64,000 nucleotides of DNA from Psychrosphaera haliotis (GTDB lineage Bacteria; Pseudomonadota; Gammaproteobacteria; Enterobacterales; Alteromonadaceae). Where the stretch lies: positions 682,001 to 746,000 of the forward strand of contig NZ_WOCD01000003.1 of NCBI RefSeq assembly GCF_009728465.1, written 5' to 3'. Shown here in pieces: positions 1 to 7,150 of the stretch. The notes beneath the pieces are model-generated. The model had not been told where the DNA came from. It did not search any database and was given only the letters and a program-made list of their open reading frames with translations. Position 1 is the stretch's first letter; each line of letters opens with the position of its first letter. The position numbers were made by a program, and so were the translations under genes.

Positions 1-1713
1 TACACCAACCATTTCGTAAGGTGATTGTTTTGGCGATATAGAACCTATCAGCAAACCATCAAATTTTGCATCATGACTTAAAGAGCCATCTAAAGAACTA
101 TATTGTGAACTACTCAATAAGCTATTTATTGGGTTTTCCAATAAACTATTTAATGGGCTATTTAAAGAACCAGTATTTTTAGACTTTGTGTGAATCAACG
201 CAGCCTCGGATAAGCAGGTTAATTCAACACGTTTTACTTTGGGATTTTTCGCTTCTTTTGTTGCCTGGGCATCATCAATAGCACTTGAAAAAGCCTCGCA
301 CTTGCCTGAGTCCGGCATAACCGACAGCAATCGATAAATAGCATTATCTCGATTTTGTTTTGTTTCCTGACGATAAATAGCTAGATGACCATTGCCTTTT
401 AATACAGTCAGACTTTTATCTGAAAGTTGTTGGTGAAGTCCTTTGTTTTGTAGTTGCTGGTCTTTCTCTTTGTTATGTAGTTGCGGCTCTTGGGCTTTAG
501 TTTTGAGTTTTGATTTAGTCGCTAAAATGGACTGATACGAATACCATAATTCTTGTTTATCTATATCGCCCTTCAGTACTTTATCTTTTAGTTTTGTTAA
601 TAAATGGGTAAAGGCGTTTATTTGCGATGGACTATCAATCACCATTGGCATTAACGCGACATCAATACCAGCGTTAAAGCTTTCAGTTACCGCTTGTTCT
701 GCAGTGAAGTGTTTAGCGATTGCTCCCATATCCAACGCGTCAGAAATGACTAAGCCTCTAAAGCCATATTCTTTTTTTAACAGTCCCGTGATAATTTTTC
801 TAGATAGTGTGGCTGGCCTGGTGATCTGCAAACCCGCTTTTGAGGTGATTTGGCTACTGTCCAATGCTGGAAACTGAATGTGCGCAGACATAATAAAATC
901 CACTGCATTTGTTTCGCTCAAATAACGAAATGGAGGTAGCTCTACTTTTTCCAACTCTTGGCGCGGCGATATCACTGCAGACAAACCTGAATGACTGTCT
1001 ATTGACGTATTTCCGTGACCTGGGAAATGTTTTGCTGTTGTTAATATATTAGCGCTACGCATGCCTTCAGACATAGCTTGTCCAAGCACACCCACAACCC
1101 TTGGGTTGTCGCCAAAGGAACGAACATTTATCACTGGATTGTTGGGGTTATTATTAACATCTACATTAGGAGCAAAGTTTAAATTGAAGCCTAACTGGTG
1201 AAGTTGCTGTCCAATGGCCTGTCCAACTTCATTCGCAAAGTCAGCTTTATGTGAATGGTAAGTGGCTCCAATCGCCATGTTTCCAGAGAACGCCGCATAC
1301 TCAGCTCTTGGTAACCGAGCGACACGGCCACCTTCTTGATCAATGGCTATCAACAAGGGCAAACTCGAATTTGACTGGGACGCAGCCAATTGAAACGCTT
1401 GGTTTAACTGTGTGACTTGTTGGGTGTTTTGAATGTTCTCAGAAAATAAAATAACGCCACCAATGTCAGACTCTTTAATAAAGCGTTTTATTTTCGGATT
1501 TAATGCTACTAATGGTTCAGTGCAGTGTTTTTTCTTTTGTTCACAGTAGAACCTAAAGTCCAACATCATTTTTTGCGCTAAAGCCGTTTTGATCCAATTG
1601 TTTGAATCTGGCATTGCCTTTAAGGCGTGACGTTTTTCAGTTGCTTCCGCTTTAGTAAATGAACCACAAAATAGAGCAATTACGATGAACAAAAAGATAT
1701 TTTTAATCTGCAC
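1..1713 (-). CDS. nagZ: Secreted GH3 beta-N-acetylhexosaminidase (NagZ-like), C-terminus cut by window edge
   Basis: The frame is open from a GTG start to the left edge, so the C-terminus lies outside. Translation begins with a Sec-type signal peptide (about 22 residues ending near FTKAEA), so the enzyme should be exported, unlike cytoplasmic E. coli NagZ. The GH3 domain is clear: IDQEGGRVARL, then KHFPGHGNTSIDSHSGL (the NagZ Lys-His-Phe-Pro-Gly-His-Gly and Asp-Ser-His loop), then LVISDALDMGAI with the Asp nucleophile. A second, poorly conserved domain follows, as in the long Bacillus/Gram-positive NagZ. The expected role is removal of terminal GlcNAc from peptidoglycan fragments, leaving MurNAc for the divergent kinase-etherase and NamZ genes. 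The GTG start has no strong SD, so start choice is moderate; the family call is firm. Confidence 0.88.
   Translation of the reverse strand, partial: MQIKNIFLFIVIALFCGSFTKAEATEKRHALKAMPDSNNWIKTALAQKMMLDFRFYCEQKKKHCTEPLVALNPKIKRFIKESDIGGVILFSENIQNTQQVTQLNQAFQLAASQSNSSLPLLIAIDQEGGRVARLPRAEYAAFSGNMAIGATYHSHKADFANEVGQAIGQQLHQLGFNLNFAPNVDVNNNPNNPVINVRSFGDNPRVVGVLGQAMSEGMRSANILTTAKHFPGHGNTSIDSHSGLSAVISPRQELEKVELPPFRYLSETNAVDFIMSAHIQFPALDSSQITSKAGLQITRPATLSRKIITGLLKKEYGFRGLVISDALDMGAIAKHFTAEQAVTESFNAGIDVALMPMVIDSPSQINAFTHLLTKLKDKVLKGDIDKQELWYSYQSILATKSKLKTKAQEPQLHNKEKDQQLQNKGLHQQLSDKSLTVLKGNGHLAIYRQETKQNRDNAIYRLLSVMPDSGKCEAFSSAIDDAQATKEAKNPKVKRVELTCLSEAALIHTKSKNTGSLNSPLNSLLENPINSLLSSSQYSSLDGSLSHDAKFDGLLIGSISPKQSPYEMVGV
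115..162. repeat. Imperfect 24-bp direct duplication inside nagZ
   Basis: Two 24-bp units start with CAATAA at 115 and 139 and share most of the following bases (ctattta-tggg). On the minus strand they encode an Asn-Ser-Leu-Leu-rich stretch repeated with an 8-residue period in the C-terminal part of the GH3 protein. The unit length is a multiple of three, so the frame is kept. Confidence 0.6.
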
Positions 1714-1779
1714 TTTATTTACGTTTCCAGTCTGAGGTTTTTTTAGTACATTGTTGTTGCATAACAGGATACCATTTTT

Positions 1780-3741
1780 ATGAAATTTATCATCGGCATA
1801 GACGGCGGCGGCACAAAAACCGTCGGACAAATAGTTAACTTATCTAATTCCCAACGCTTTGACGCGACAACAGGCCCTAGCTCACTTTCTCAAGATGTTG
1901 AAAAAGCGTCGGAAACATTATCGCAACTAATCACAGATCTTATTCAACAAGCGAATGCTCAAAACGACAATGTCAGCGTTGCAATCGGCGTGGCTGGCGG
2001 AGGAAACTCAAGTTTAGTTCGTAGGTGCCAAGAGCTCATTATTAATGAAACCGGAATATCACAACTTGCAATAGTAGAAGACTGTGAAACTGCCCTTTTA
2101 GGTGCAAAAGGTGCATCACTTAACGACGATGTTGCACTAGTTACTTTAGGGACAGGTTCATTTGTTGCAACTTCACTCGACAATAAAAGCAGTTATTCTG
2201 GTGGTTGGGGTTTTCCGGTTGGAGATGAAGGCAGCGGTGCAAAACTTGGTTTTTACTTGGTTAATCATTATCTAAAAATGTGGGATGCCAGCCAAGCTGC
2301 AGCCACTGATAAACCTCCACAGAATCAAGACCCTTTATATTCGCAGTTAGTGACAAAACTAGGAGCTAATAAAGATGAAATATTACACTGGTTATCTTCT
2401 GCTTCACAAAGTGATTTCTCAAGTTTAGCTCCATTGGCATTCGAGTTTTTTACATCATCAAAACTAGCTAAGGCCGTTTTAAATAAGCATTTACAGGATG
2501 TTGTTGAGCTACTGAGTAGTATTAAAAGCCCTGAAATTATATTAACGGGTGGTTTGGCAAACAATACTCTTGAGCACTTGATAGCGGCGGATCTCATTCC
2601 AAACATTACTAAGCGTATTCGCATTATTAAGAGTCCGAGTTTATTAGGCGCGCTTTTAATGGCAGAGAGCATTGACGGCATCGTAAATGATGACCGCGTT
2701 ATAAATGATGGCCTCGTTATAAATGATGACCTTGTTAAAAATAATGACAGTTTGGCTGGCAATAATACGCTAGCAGATTCTGTACAAGAGGATCGTTCAC
2801 AAGAGGCAACTACTCAATCTACGCAAAAAAACGATGCCAATTTAACACCTTTAGACAAGCTAGTTTCTGAACAACGAAACCCTGCTTCTACTCATTTAGA
2901 CATCATGAATAGCCAGCAGATTGTTTCCTTGATGAATGAGCAAGACATGTTAGTGCCGCAGGCAATTGAGACTGTTTCAGCAAGCATTGCAGAAGCGATT
3001 GATACAATTACCCATTCATTAAATAACAACGGACGTTTAATTTACATGGGCGCTGGTACCAGTGGCCGTTTAGGCGTGCTTGATGCCGTAGAGTGTCCAC
3101 CAACATTTAGTACAAATCCCAATTCCGTTATTGGTTTATTAGCGGGCGGAGAAGGTGCAATGTTTAAAGCCGTTGAAGGTGCGGAGGATAGCGTTGAACT
3201 TGGCCAACAGGACCTTGTGAACTTAAACCTAACTGCAGCGGACGTTGTTGTTGGCATCGCCGCAAGTGGACGCACGCCTTATGTCATTGGTGGTTTAAAT
3301 TATGCGAAGTCATTAGGTTGTCAAACCATCAGCGTCACTTGTAACCCTGTGGCTACCATTAATGACATTGCTGATATTCCTATTGCCGTTAATTTAGGGC
3401 CTGAGGTGTTGTCAGGCTCAACGAGACTAAAAGCAGGTAGCGCGCAAAAGATGATCCTAAACATGCTAAGTACTGGCACTATGGTGCAGCTGGGCAAGTG
3501 TTATGAAAATCTTATGGTGGACGTAAAAGCGAGTAATCACAAACTCGTAAAAAGAGCCTGCCGTATCATTGAACAAGCCTGCGATGTTTCTTTTGAGTAT
3601 GCTGAACATTTACTAAATGACGCTCAATACAATGTGAAATTGGCTATTTTAATGCACAAGTCTGGATTAAGTCGTGGACACGCAACGCAACATCTTGCTA
3701 ATCACAATGGCTTCTTAAGACGCGCCTTGGAAAGTAAGTAA
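1780..3741 (+). CDS. murQ: Fusion of BadF-type amino-sugar kinase and MurNAc-6-phosphate etherase (MurK-MurQ)
   Basis: One uninterrupted 653-residue frame holds two enzymes. Residues 1 to about 295 are an ASKHA kinase of the BadF/BadG family (GlcNAc/MurNAc kinase type): phosphate loop GIDGGGTKT at 6-14, LGTGSF, and GDEGSGAKLG. Residues about 365-653 are a full-length MurQ: GAGTSGRLG sugar-binding motif and DAVECPPT with the catalytic Glu at 438. Between them is a low-complexity Asn/Asp linker made of 18-bp repeats. Predicted chemistry is MurNAc plus ATP to MurNAc-6-P, then D-lactate release to GlcNAc-6-P, both in the cytoplasm. It is divergent from the secreted GH3 gene and 113 bp before namZ, so salvage of free MurNAc is the natural reading. 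AGGA stands 11 bp before ATG. Sugar specificity of the kinase (MurNAc or GlcNAc) is inferred. Confidence 0.9.
   Translation: MKFIIGIDGGGTKTVGQIVNLSNSQRFDATTGPSSLSQDVEKASETLSQLITDLIQQANAQNDNVSVAIGVAGGGNSSLVRRCQELIINETGISQLAIVEDCETALLGAKGASLNDDVALVTLGTGSFVATSLDNKSSYSGGWGFPVGDEGSGAKLGFYLVNHYLKMWDASQAAATDKPPQNQDPLYSQLVTKLGANKDEILHWLSSASQSDFSSLAPLAFEFFTSSKLAKAVLNKHLQDVVELLSSIKSPEIILTGGLANNTLEHLIAADLIPNITKRIRIIKSPSLLGALLMAESIDGIVNDDRVINDGLVINDDLVKNNDSLAGNNTLADSVQEDRSQEATTQSTQKNDANLTPLDKLVSEQRNPASTHLDIMNSQQIVSLMNEQDMLVPQAIETVSASIAEAIDTITHSLNNNGRLIYMGAGTSGRLGVLDAVECPPTFSTNPNSVIGLLAGGEGAMFKAVEGAEDSVELGQQDLVNLNLTAADVVVGIAASGRTPYVIGGLNYAKSLGCQTISVTCNPVATINDIADIPIAVNLGPEVLSGSTRLKAGSAQKMILNMLSTGTMVQLGKCYENLMVDVKASNHKLVKRACRIIEQACDVSFEYAEHLLNDAQYNVKLAILMHKSGLSRGHATQHLANHNGFLRRALESK
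2680..2751 (+). repeat. Four 18-bp imperfect tandem repeats in the fusion linker
   Basis: Units begin at 2680, 2698, 2716 and 2734 around the core gttataaatgatgacc. They encode IVNDDR, VINDGL, VINDDL and VKNNDS between the kinase and etherase domains. The fourth unit is the most diverged. Confidence 0.8.
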
Positions 3742-3771
3742 AAGCACAATAATGAATGAGCAACCTAGTAC

Positions 3772-3840
3772 TAAACGTTCTTATTAAAGATTACTTATTA
3801 AAGTACTTATTAAACGTTCTTATTAAAGTACTTAATTAAA
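3772..3840. repeat. A/T-rich direct repeats between the fusion gene and namZ
   Basis: The 18-mer taaacgttcttattaaag occurs at 3772-3789 and again at 3811-3828, and shorter acttattaaa copies fill the space between. The array makes up most of the intergenic region and ends just before the namZ Shine-Dalgarno sequence. It has no spacers of CRISPR type and no hairpin with a T run. Confidence 0.7.
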
Positions 3841-3854
3841 AATGGAGTTATTTC

Positions 3855-5345
3855 GTGACGCATTGGGTACTAATAATTTTTGCTATGTTCTTCTCTATGA
3901 ACAGCTGGTCCAGTGAAATTAAACCTGGCGAAGCCTTACCTAATGTGACTGCGCCTATTGGCACTGCACTTGATAAAGCTGCACGTAATCAAACAACAGT
4001 CATACAAGTTGGGGCAGAACAAATTCAAGCTTACCTTCCTTTGCTCAAAGGCAAGCGAGTAGGACTGGTGGCTAATCAAACCTCTGTCGCCTTTCGGGTT
4101 GATGTTGATGTTGATGTTGATGTTGATGTTGATGTTGATGTTGATGTTGATGTTGATGTTGATGTTGATGTTGATGTTGATGTTGATGTTGATGTTGATG
4201 TTGATGTTGATCAGGCAGAAGCTACACAATATGAAAAAGGCAATCAAGTAACCAACATTCATTTGTTAGATTTATTACTGGCCCACAAGGTTAATGTCAC
4301 TCACGTTTTTGCACCTGAACACGGTGTCAGAGGTGATCATAGTGATGGCGAAATAGTTAAATCTTCCGTCGATACCAAGACTGGTATTCCCTTAGTTTCT
4401 ATTTATGGAAAAAATAAGCGACCTCTAGCTAAAGTAGTTGAGCAACTAGATGTCATTGTTTATGACATTCAGGATGTGGGTGCTCGTTTTTATACTTATA
4501 TCAATAGCATGTTTTACATGATGCAAGCGGCTCAAGAACAAGGCATTCCTTTTATTGTGCTTGATCGACCTAACCCACATCTTCAAAAGGTTGATGGTCC
4601 AATGCTTGATCCTGAATTCAGATCCTTTGTTGGATTGCTGCCAGTTCCTATGGTTTACGGGTTAACCGTTGGAGAATTGGCGAAAATGATAGTTGGTGAA
4701 AACTGGCTAAACACTATTCAGCCTCTAACGAAGAACACCATGCCTAAACCACTTGCGTTAACAGTCGTTCCCGTTAATCACTACCAACGTACTTCAAGTT
4801 ATAACTTGCCCATTCCACCAAGCCCAAATTTGCCTAACGCAAAGGCTGTAGAGTTATATCCGTCACTCGTGTTATTTGAAGCTACTACCATAAGTATTGG
4901 TCGAGGTACCTCACTACCCTTTCAAGTTATAGGTCACCCTAAAGTATTTACAGGCGAGTTTACATTCACACCTCGCTCCATCGCTGGCGTGTCTAAATAT
5001 CCTAAGTGGGAAAATACGCAACTCACAGGCACCAATCTTTCAATAATAAGTGATACAAAGACAAACGTACCGAGCTCAAAGGCGGGTTCAACAAGCTCAA
5101 AGATAAACTTTAGTGACTTGCATCAATGGAACCTACTTTTTAAGCTCAAAGCTGATAAGAATAAAGGCCTTATCCATCCGCACACTTTTATTGACCGCCC
5201 TGCATTTTTTGATAAGTTAGCTGGAACCAGTAGCTTTAGAAAAGCCTTACTGCGTGGGGAGTCTATCGAAGCTATTAGAAAAGATTGGGCATCAGGGTTA
5301 AATCAGTTTTTGATAGACCGACAACCGTATTTAATTTACCGATAA
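3855..5345 (+). CDS. namZ: Exo-beta-N-acetylmuramidase NamZ (DUF1343, GH171) with a (Val-Asp)19 insert
   Basis: GTG start with GGAG 8 bp upstream. An N-terminal signal peptide (about 20 residues, ending near NSWSS) predicts a periplasmic enzyme. The DUF1343 core is intact: KGKRVGLVANQTSV, then FAPEHGVRGDHSDGE with Glu155-His156, VYDIQDVGARFYTYI, DRPNPH and a Pro-rich PIPPSPNLP segment. This family (B. subtilis YbbC) removes terminal MurNAc from peptidoglycan fragments and is genetically linked there to nagZ and murQ, exactly the neighbours seen here. Residues 82-119 are a pure Val-Asp repeat in a loop between the NQTSV strand and the next helix, absent from the family pattern I know. The frame is preserved, so the enzyme may still fold; whether it is active is unknown. 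Confidence 0.87.
   Translation: MTHWVLIIFAMFFSMNSWSSEIKPGEALPNVTAPIGTALDKAARNQTTVIQVGAEQIQAYLPLLKGKRVGLVANQTSVAFRVDVDVDVDVDVDVDVDVDVDVDVDVDVDVDVDVDVDVDQAEATQYEKGNQVTNIHLLDLLLAHKVNVTHVFAPEHGVRGDHSDGEIVKSSVDTKTGIPLVSIYGKNKRPLAKVVEQLDVIVYDIQDVGARFYTYINSMFYMMQAAQEQGIPFIVLDRPNPHLQKVDGPMLDPEFRSFVGLLPVPMVYGLTVGELAKMIVGENWLNTIQPLTKNTMPKPLALTVVPVNHYQRTSSYNLPIPPSPNLPNAKAVELYPSLVLFEATTISIGRGTSLPFQVIGHPKVFTGEFTFTPRSIAGVSKYPKWENTQLTGTNLSIISDTKTNVPSSKAGSTSSKINFSDLHQWNLLFKLKADKNKGLIHPHTFIDRPAFFDKLAGTSSFRKALLRGESIEAIRKDWASGLNQFLIDRQPYLIYR
4098..4211 (+). repeat. Perfect hexanucleotide microsatellite, 19 copies of GTTGAT
   Basis: Nineteen uninterrupted GTTGAT units (114 bp) lie in frame inside namZ and encode (Val-Asp)19. 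No base deviates from the period. The unit is a multiple of three, so copy-number change would alter protein length but not switch the frame. Confidence 0.98.
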
Positions 5346-5411
5346 GCAAATACTTTTTTTTAAAAGCTAACTACAGATTTTTCAATACCTCAGTGCGACT
5401 TAAGGATTGTC

Positions 5412-6194
5412 ATGCTAAATATTATTGTATTAACAAATATGGATGTTTCGGCGCACTATGCTTTAAGTTTGTTACTGCCTGCTATTAATAATCACAATGT
5501 CCATATTTTCAAATCAAGCAAAGTAGGCGGAACAAAAAACCTGCCCAAAGAACTGGTTGAGCTAGGTCAGTTTGAGTCTAGGCTATTACAATCATCCGAT
5601 TTTAAAAGTAGTCCACTTCACTCTGCGACCTTACTCGACAATATCAATACACCCGAAGGTTTTAAACAAGTATCAAAATTGAAGCCAGATGTAATCTTAT
5701 CCATTAGGTTTGGCAAAATATTAAAGAACCCAATTATAAAATTACCTAAGCTTGGTGTGCTCAACTTACATTCAGGCTTGTTACCCGAGTTTAAAGGCGT
5801 AATGGCGACGTTTTGGGGAATGTTAAATACAAATGAAAAACAAGTAGAGTCAAAAGTGGGTCTTAAAAATGACCTTATCGGTGCTACCATTCACAGTATT
5901 GACGACGCCTCTATTGATACAGGAAAAATCATTAGTCGAATACCAGTCGAGATAGAGCGTTCAAGTTCATATTGGTGGAATGTTTTAAACGTATATAAGT
6001 ACAGCGTGCCTGAGTTAGTGAAGGCTGTACAAAGCATCGAAAACGGTAGAAAACTTAATGGTAGTCCTCAAAAGGATGAGGGAGACTACTTTAGTTATCC
6101 AACTGAAGAAAGCATGTTGGCCTTCTATAAAAAAGGGTTCAAACTTTTTGAACCCTCTGATCTTAGTGACTTTCTAAACGAAACACTTAGCTGA
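5412..6194 (+). CDS. Formyltransferase-family protein (methionyl-tRNA formyltransferase fold), substrate unknown
   Basis: This 260-residue protein has the formyltransferase catalytic signature: Asn118-Leu-His120 in LNLHSGLLPEFKG and Asp169 in DDASIDTG, the Asn/His/Asp set used to transfer a formyl group from 10-formyl-tetrahydrofolate. It is shorter than true Fmt and lacks its C-terminal tRNA-binding domain, so it is more like the small-molecule formyltransferases acting on amino sugars or nucleotide sugars. It follows namZ by 66 bp on the same strand and could be cotranscribed. A link to salvaged amino sugars is only a guess from position. No signal peptide; cytoplasmic. Confidence 0.78.
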   Translation: MLNIIVLTNMDVSAHYALSLLLPAINNHNVHIFKSSKVGGTKNLPKELVELGQFESRLLQSSDFKSSPLHSATLLDNINTPEGFKQVSKLKPDVILSIRFGKILKNPIIKLPKLGVLNLHSGLLPEFKGVMATFWGMLNTNEKQVESKVGLKNDLIGATIHSIDDASIDTGKIISRIPVEIERSSSYWWNVLNVYKYSVPELVKAVQSIENGRKLNGSPQKDEGDYFSYPTEESMLAFYKKGFKLFEPSDLSDFLNETLS

Positions 6195-6197
6195 TAA

Positions 6198-6809
6198 TCA
6201 ATAAAACATGAGGCGCCACAACCAGCTGCTATTCAAGTAATCTTCACAACCTCTTAATTGTGTTGCGTAGCGTTTAGCTCGACTATCAACTTTATTTGCT
6301 ACACGAACTAACCAAGCTTTTTTCCTGTAGGTTTTGCGTTTGTATCCACCCCAACCTTCGTGATAATTCAAATATTGGTTTTTCGCATCCCATTTCGACA
6401 CTTTATTCAACCGATTAGTTTTAGCGGTATACCAGCCCATAAAATCAATGGCATCTTCAAAGTCAGAGCGACTACTCCATGAGTTTCCAGACTCTTTAAC
6501 GTACTCATCCCATGTTACGGTTTTAGCCTGGGAATAACCATAGGCAGAGCTAGCTCGACCAATTGGTATAAAGCCTAAAAAATATTCCATAGGCGGCGCG
6601 GCGTCAGCTTTAAAAGAGCTCTCTTGATACATCATTGCCATAACAACGTGAATAGGCGTTCCCCACCTATCATTCATATCGTTTGCGTCATCCCACCAGT
6701 CTTCTCTTTCTTTAAATATTTCACATACATTTGAGATATTTTTAGGTTGAGGGGTAACACAACCGCTAACTAATATTGTTAAAATTAAAATAATGACACT
6801 TTTTTTCAT
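6198..6809 (-). CDS. Lipoprotein with lytic-transglycosylase (SLT-like) domain
   Basis: A 203-residue protein with a lipoprotein signal (hydrophobic stretch then LVSGC, lipid-bearing Cys17). The core resembles the lysozyme-like SLT fold: VVMAMMYQESSF with candidate catalytic Glu63, then SAYGYSQAKTVTW and a Trp/Tyr-rich C-terminal half (YHEGWGGYKRKTY). Known proteins of this type are putative muramidases tethered to a membrane leaflet. It converges on the formyltransferase with 3 bp between them, and its start is only about 10 bp from the -35 of the first sRNA candidate, which is transcribed in the opposite direction. Activity is not demonstrated. Confidence 0.75.
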   Translation of the reverse strand: MKKSVIILILTILVSGCVTPQPKNISNVCEIFKEREDWWDDANDMNDRWGTPIHVVMAMMYQESSFKADAAPPMEYFLGFIPIGRASSAYGYSQAKTVTWDEYVKESGNSWSSRSDFEDAIDFMGWYTAKTNRLNKVSKWDAKNQYLNYHEGWGGYKRKTYRKKAWLVRVANKVDSRAKRYATQLRGCEDYLNSSWLWRLMFY

Positions 6810-6815
6810 TTTAAT

Positions 6816-6842
6816 TGAACTTTCCTGCTGAAACCTGTCAAA
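6816..6842 (+). promoter_or_regulatory. Sigma-E-type promoter of sRNA candidate 1
   Basis: TGAACTT at 6816-6822 and GTCAAA at 6837-6842, separated by 14 bp, match the extracytoplasmic sigma-E pattern (GGAACTT ... GTCTAA/TCAAA, from memory). The same elements with the same 14-bp gap recur at 7046. No plus-strand protein gene follows. Confidence 0.6.
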
Positions 6843-6847
6843 CGTTA

Positions 6848-6916
6848 CAGTAACAGATTTTTCCCTGAATTTTGTTGTTGTTTGACGAGTAAATTATTAT
6901 TTGCTCGTTTTTTTTT
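6848..6916 (+). ncRNA. Candidate sigma-E-dependent small RNA 1 (MicA-like)
   Basis: A predicted transcript of about 69 nt runs from a start 6 bp after the -10 to a strong intrinsic terminator. It contains TCCCTGAATT, which I also recall in E. coli MicA, then TTGTTGTT, then the terminator stem. The second candidate at 7079-7150 carries the same blocks in the same order, so the two look like a tandem duplication. The gene lies beside the 3' end of gshA and is convergent with it, as micA is in E. coli. No open reading frame of note is present. The exact 5' end is an estimate. Confidence 0.6.
6886..6916 (+). terminator. Intrinsic terminator of sRNA candidate 1
   Basis: A 9-bp stem (CGAGTAAAT with ATTTGCTCG, one G-T pair) closes a 4-nt loop and is followed by nine T. 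The T run exists only on the plus strand, where no protein gene needs terminating. Confidence 0.8.
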
Positions 6917-7045
6917 GCCTGCGATTCAGTAACGCTAAAATCGAAGTTGGTAAAATAACATGAATTAAATGCTAGGTTTAATAGCTCTTTAAATCATGAG
7001 GTTATGAATATAATTAAATTAAATCGGAATTAATTGAAGATTCTA

Positions 7046-7072
7046 AGAACTTTTTTGTTTAAAGGTGTCTAA
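7046..7072 (+). promoter_or_regulatory. Sigma-E-type promoter of sRNA candidate 2
   Basis: AGAACTT at 7046-7052 and GTCTAA at 7067-7072 with a 14-bp gap. The spacing is identical to that of the upstream copy and the -10 is a perfect GTCTAA. Confidence 0.65.
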
Positions 7073-7078
7073 CATAGT

Positions 7079-7150
7079 GAAAGCAGTTTTTTTCATTCCC
7101 TGGAAGTTGTTGTTATTTTAGCGAGCATATCCTTTTGCTCGCTTTTTTTT
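7079..7150 (+). ncRNA. Candidate sigma-E-dependent small RNA 2 (MicA-like), antisense to the gshA 3' end
   Basis: A predicted 72-nt transcript begins GAAAGC seven bases after the -10 and ends in a GC-rich hairpin with eight T. E. coli MicA, as I recall it, is also about 72 nt, begins GAAAG and lies convergent to gshA. Shared blocks with candidate 1 are TTCCCTG, TTGTTGTT and TTGCTCG plus T run. The last 33 nt are antisense to the final codons of gshA, so the sRNA terminator is written into the gshA coding end. The start position is inferred. Confidence 0.62.

Noticed and set aside
1780-3741. Assembly artefact joining two separate genes
   Set aside because: The linker is in frame, has its own repeat structure and no stop or internal SD at the MurQ start; a true fusion is more likely, but relatives should be checked.
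3772-4211. Possible CRISPR array (direct repeats)
   Set aside because: Repeats are short, contiguous or nearly so, without unique spacers of constant length, and no cas genes are in the window.
3936-4262. Antisense open frame encoding an Asn-Ile repeat across the namZ hexamer array
   Set aside because: It exists only because a 6-bp repeat lacks stops in several frames; no SD and it is opposite a well-conserved enzyme.
5285-5488. Small plus-strand open frame overlapping the namZ end and the formyltransferase start
   Set aside because: Out of frame with both conserved genes, no SD and no recognisable protein features.
7121-7150. Reading the hairpin at the gshA end as the gshA terminator
   Set aside because: On the minus strand no T run follows the stem; the eight T are on the plus strand.
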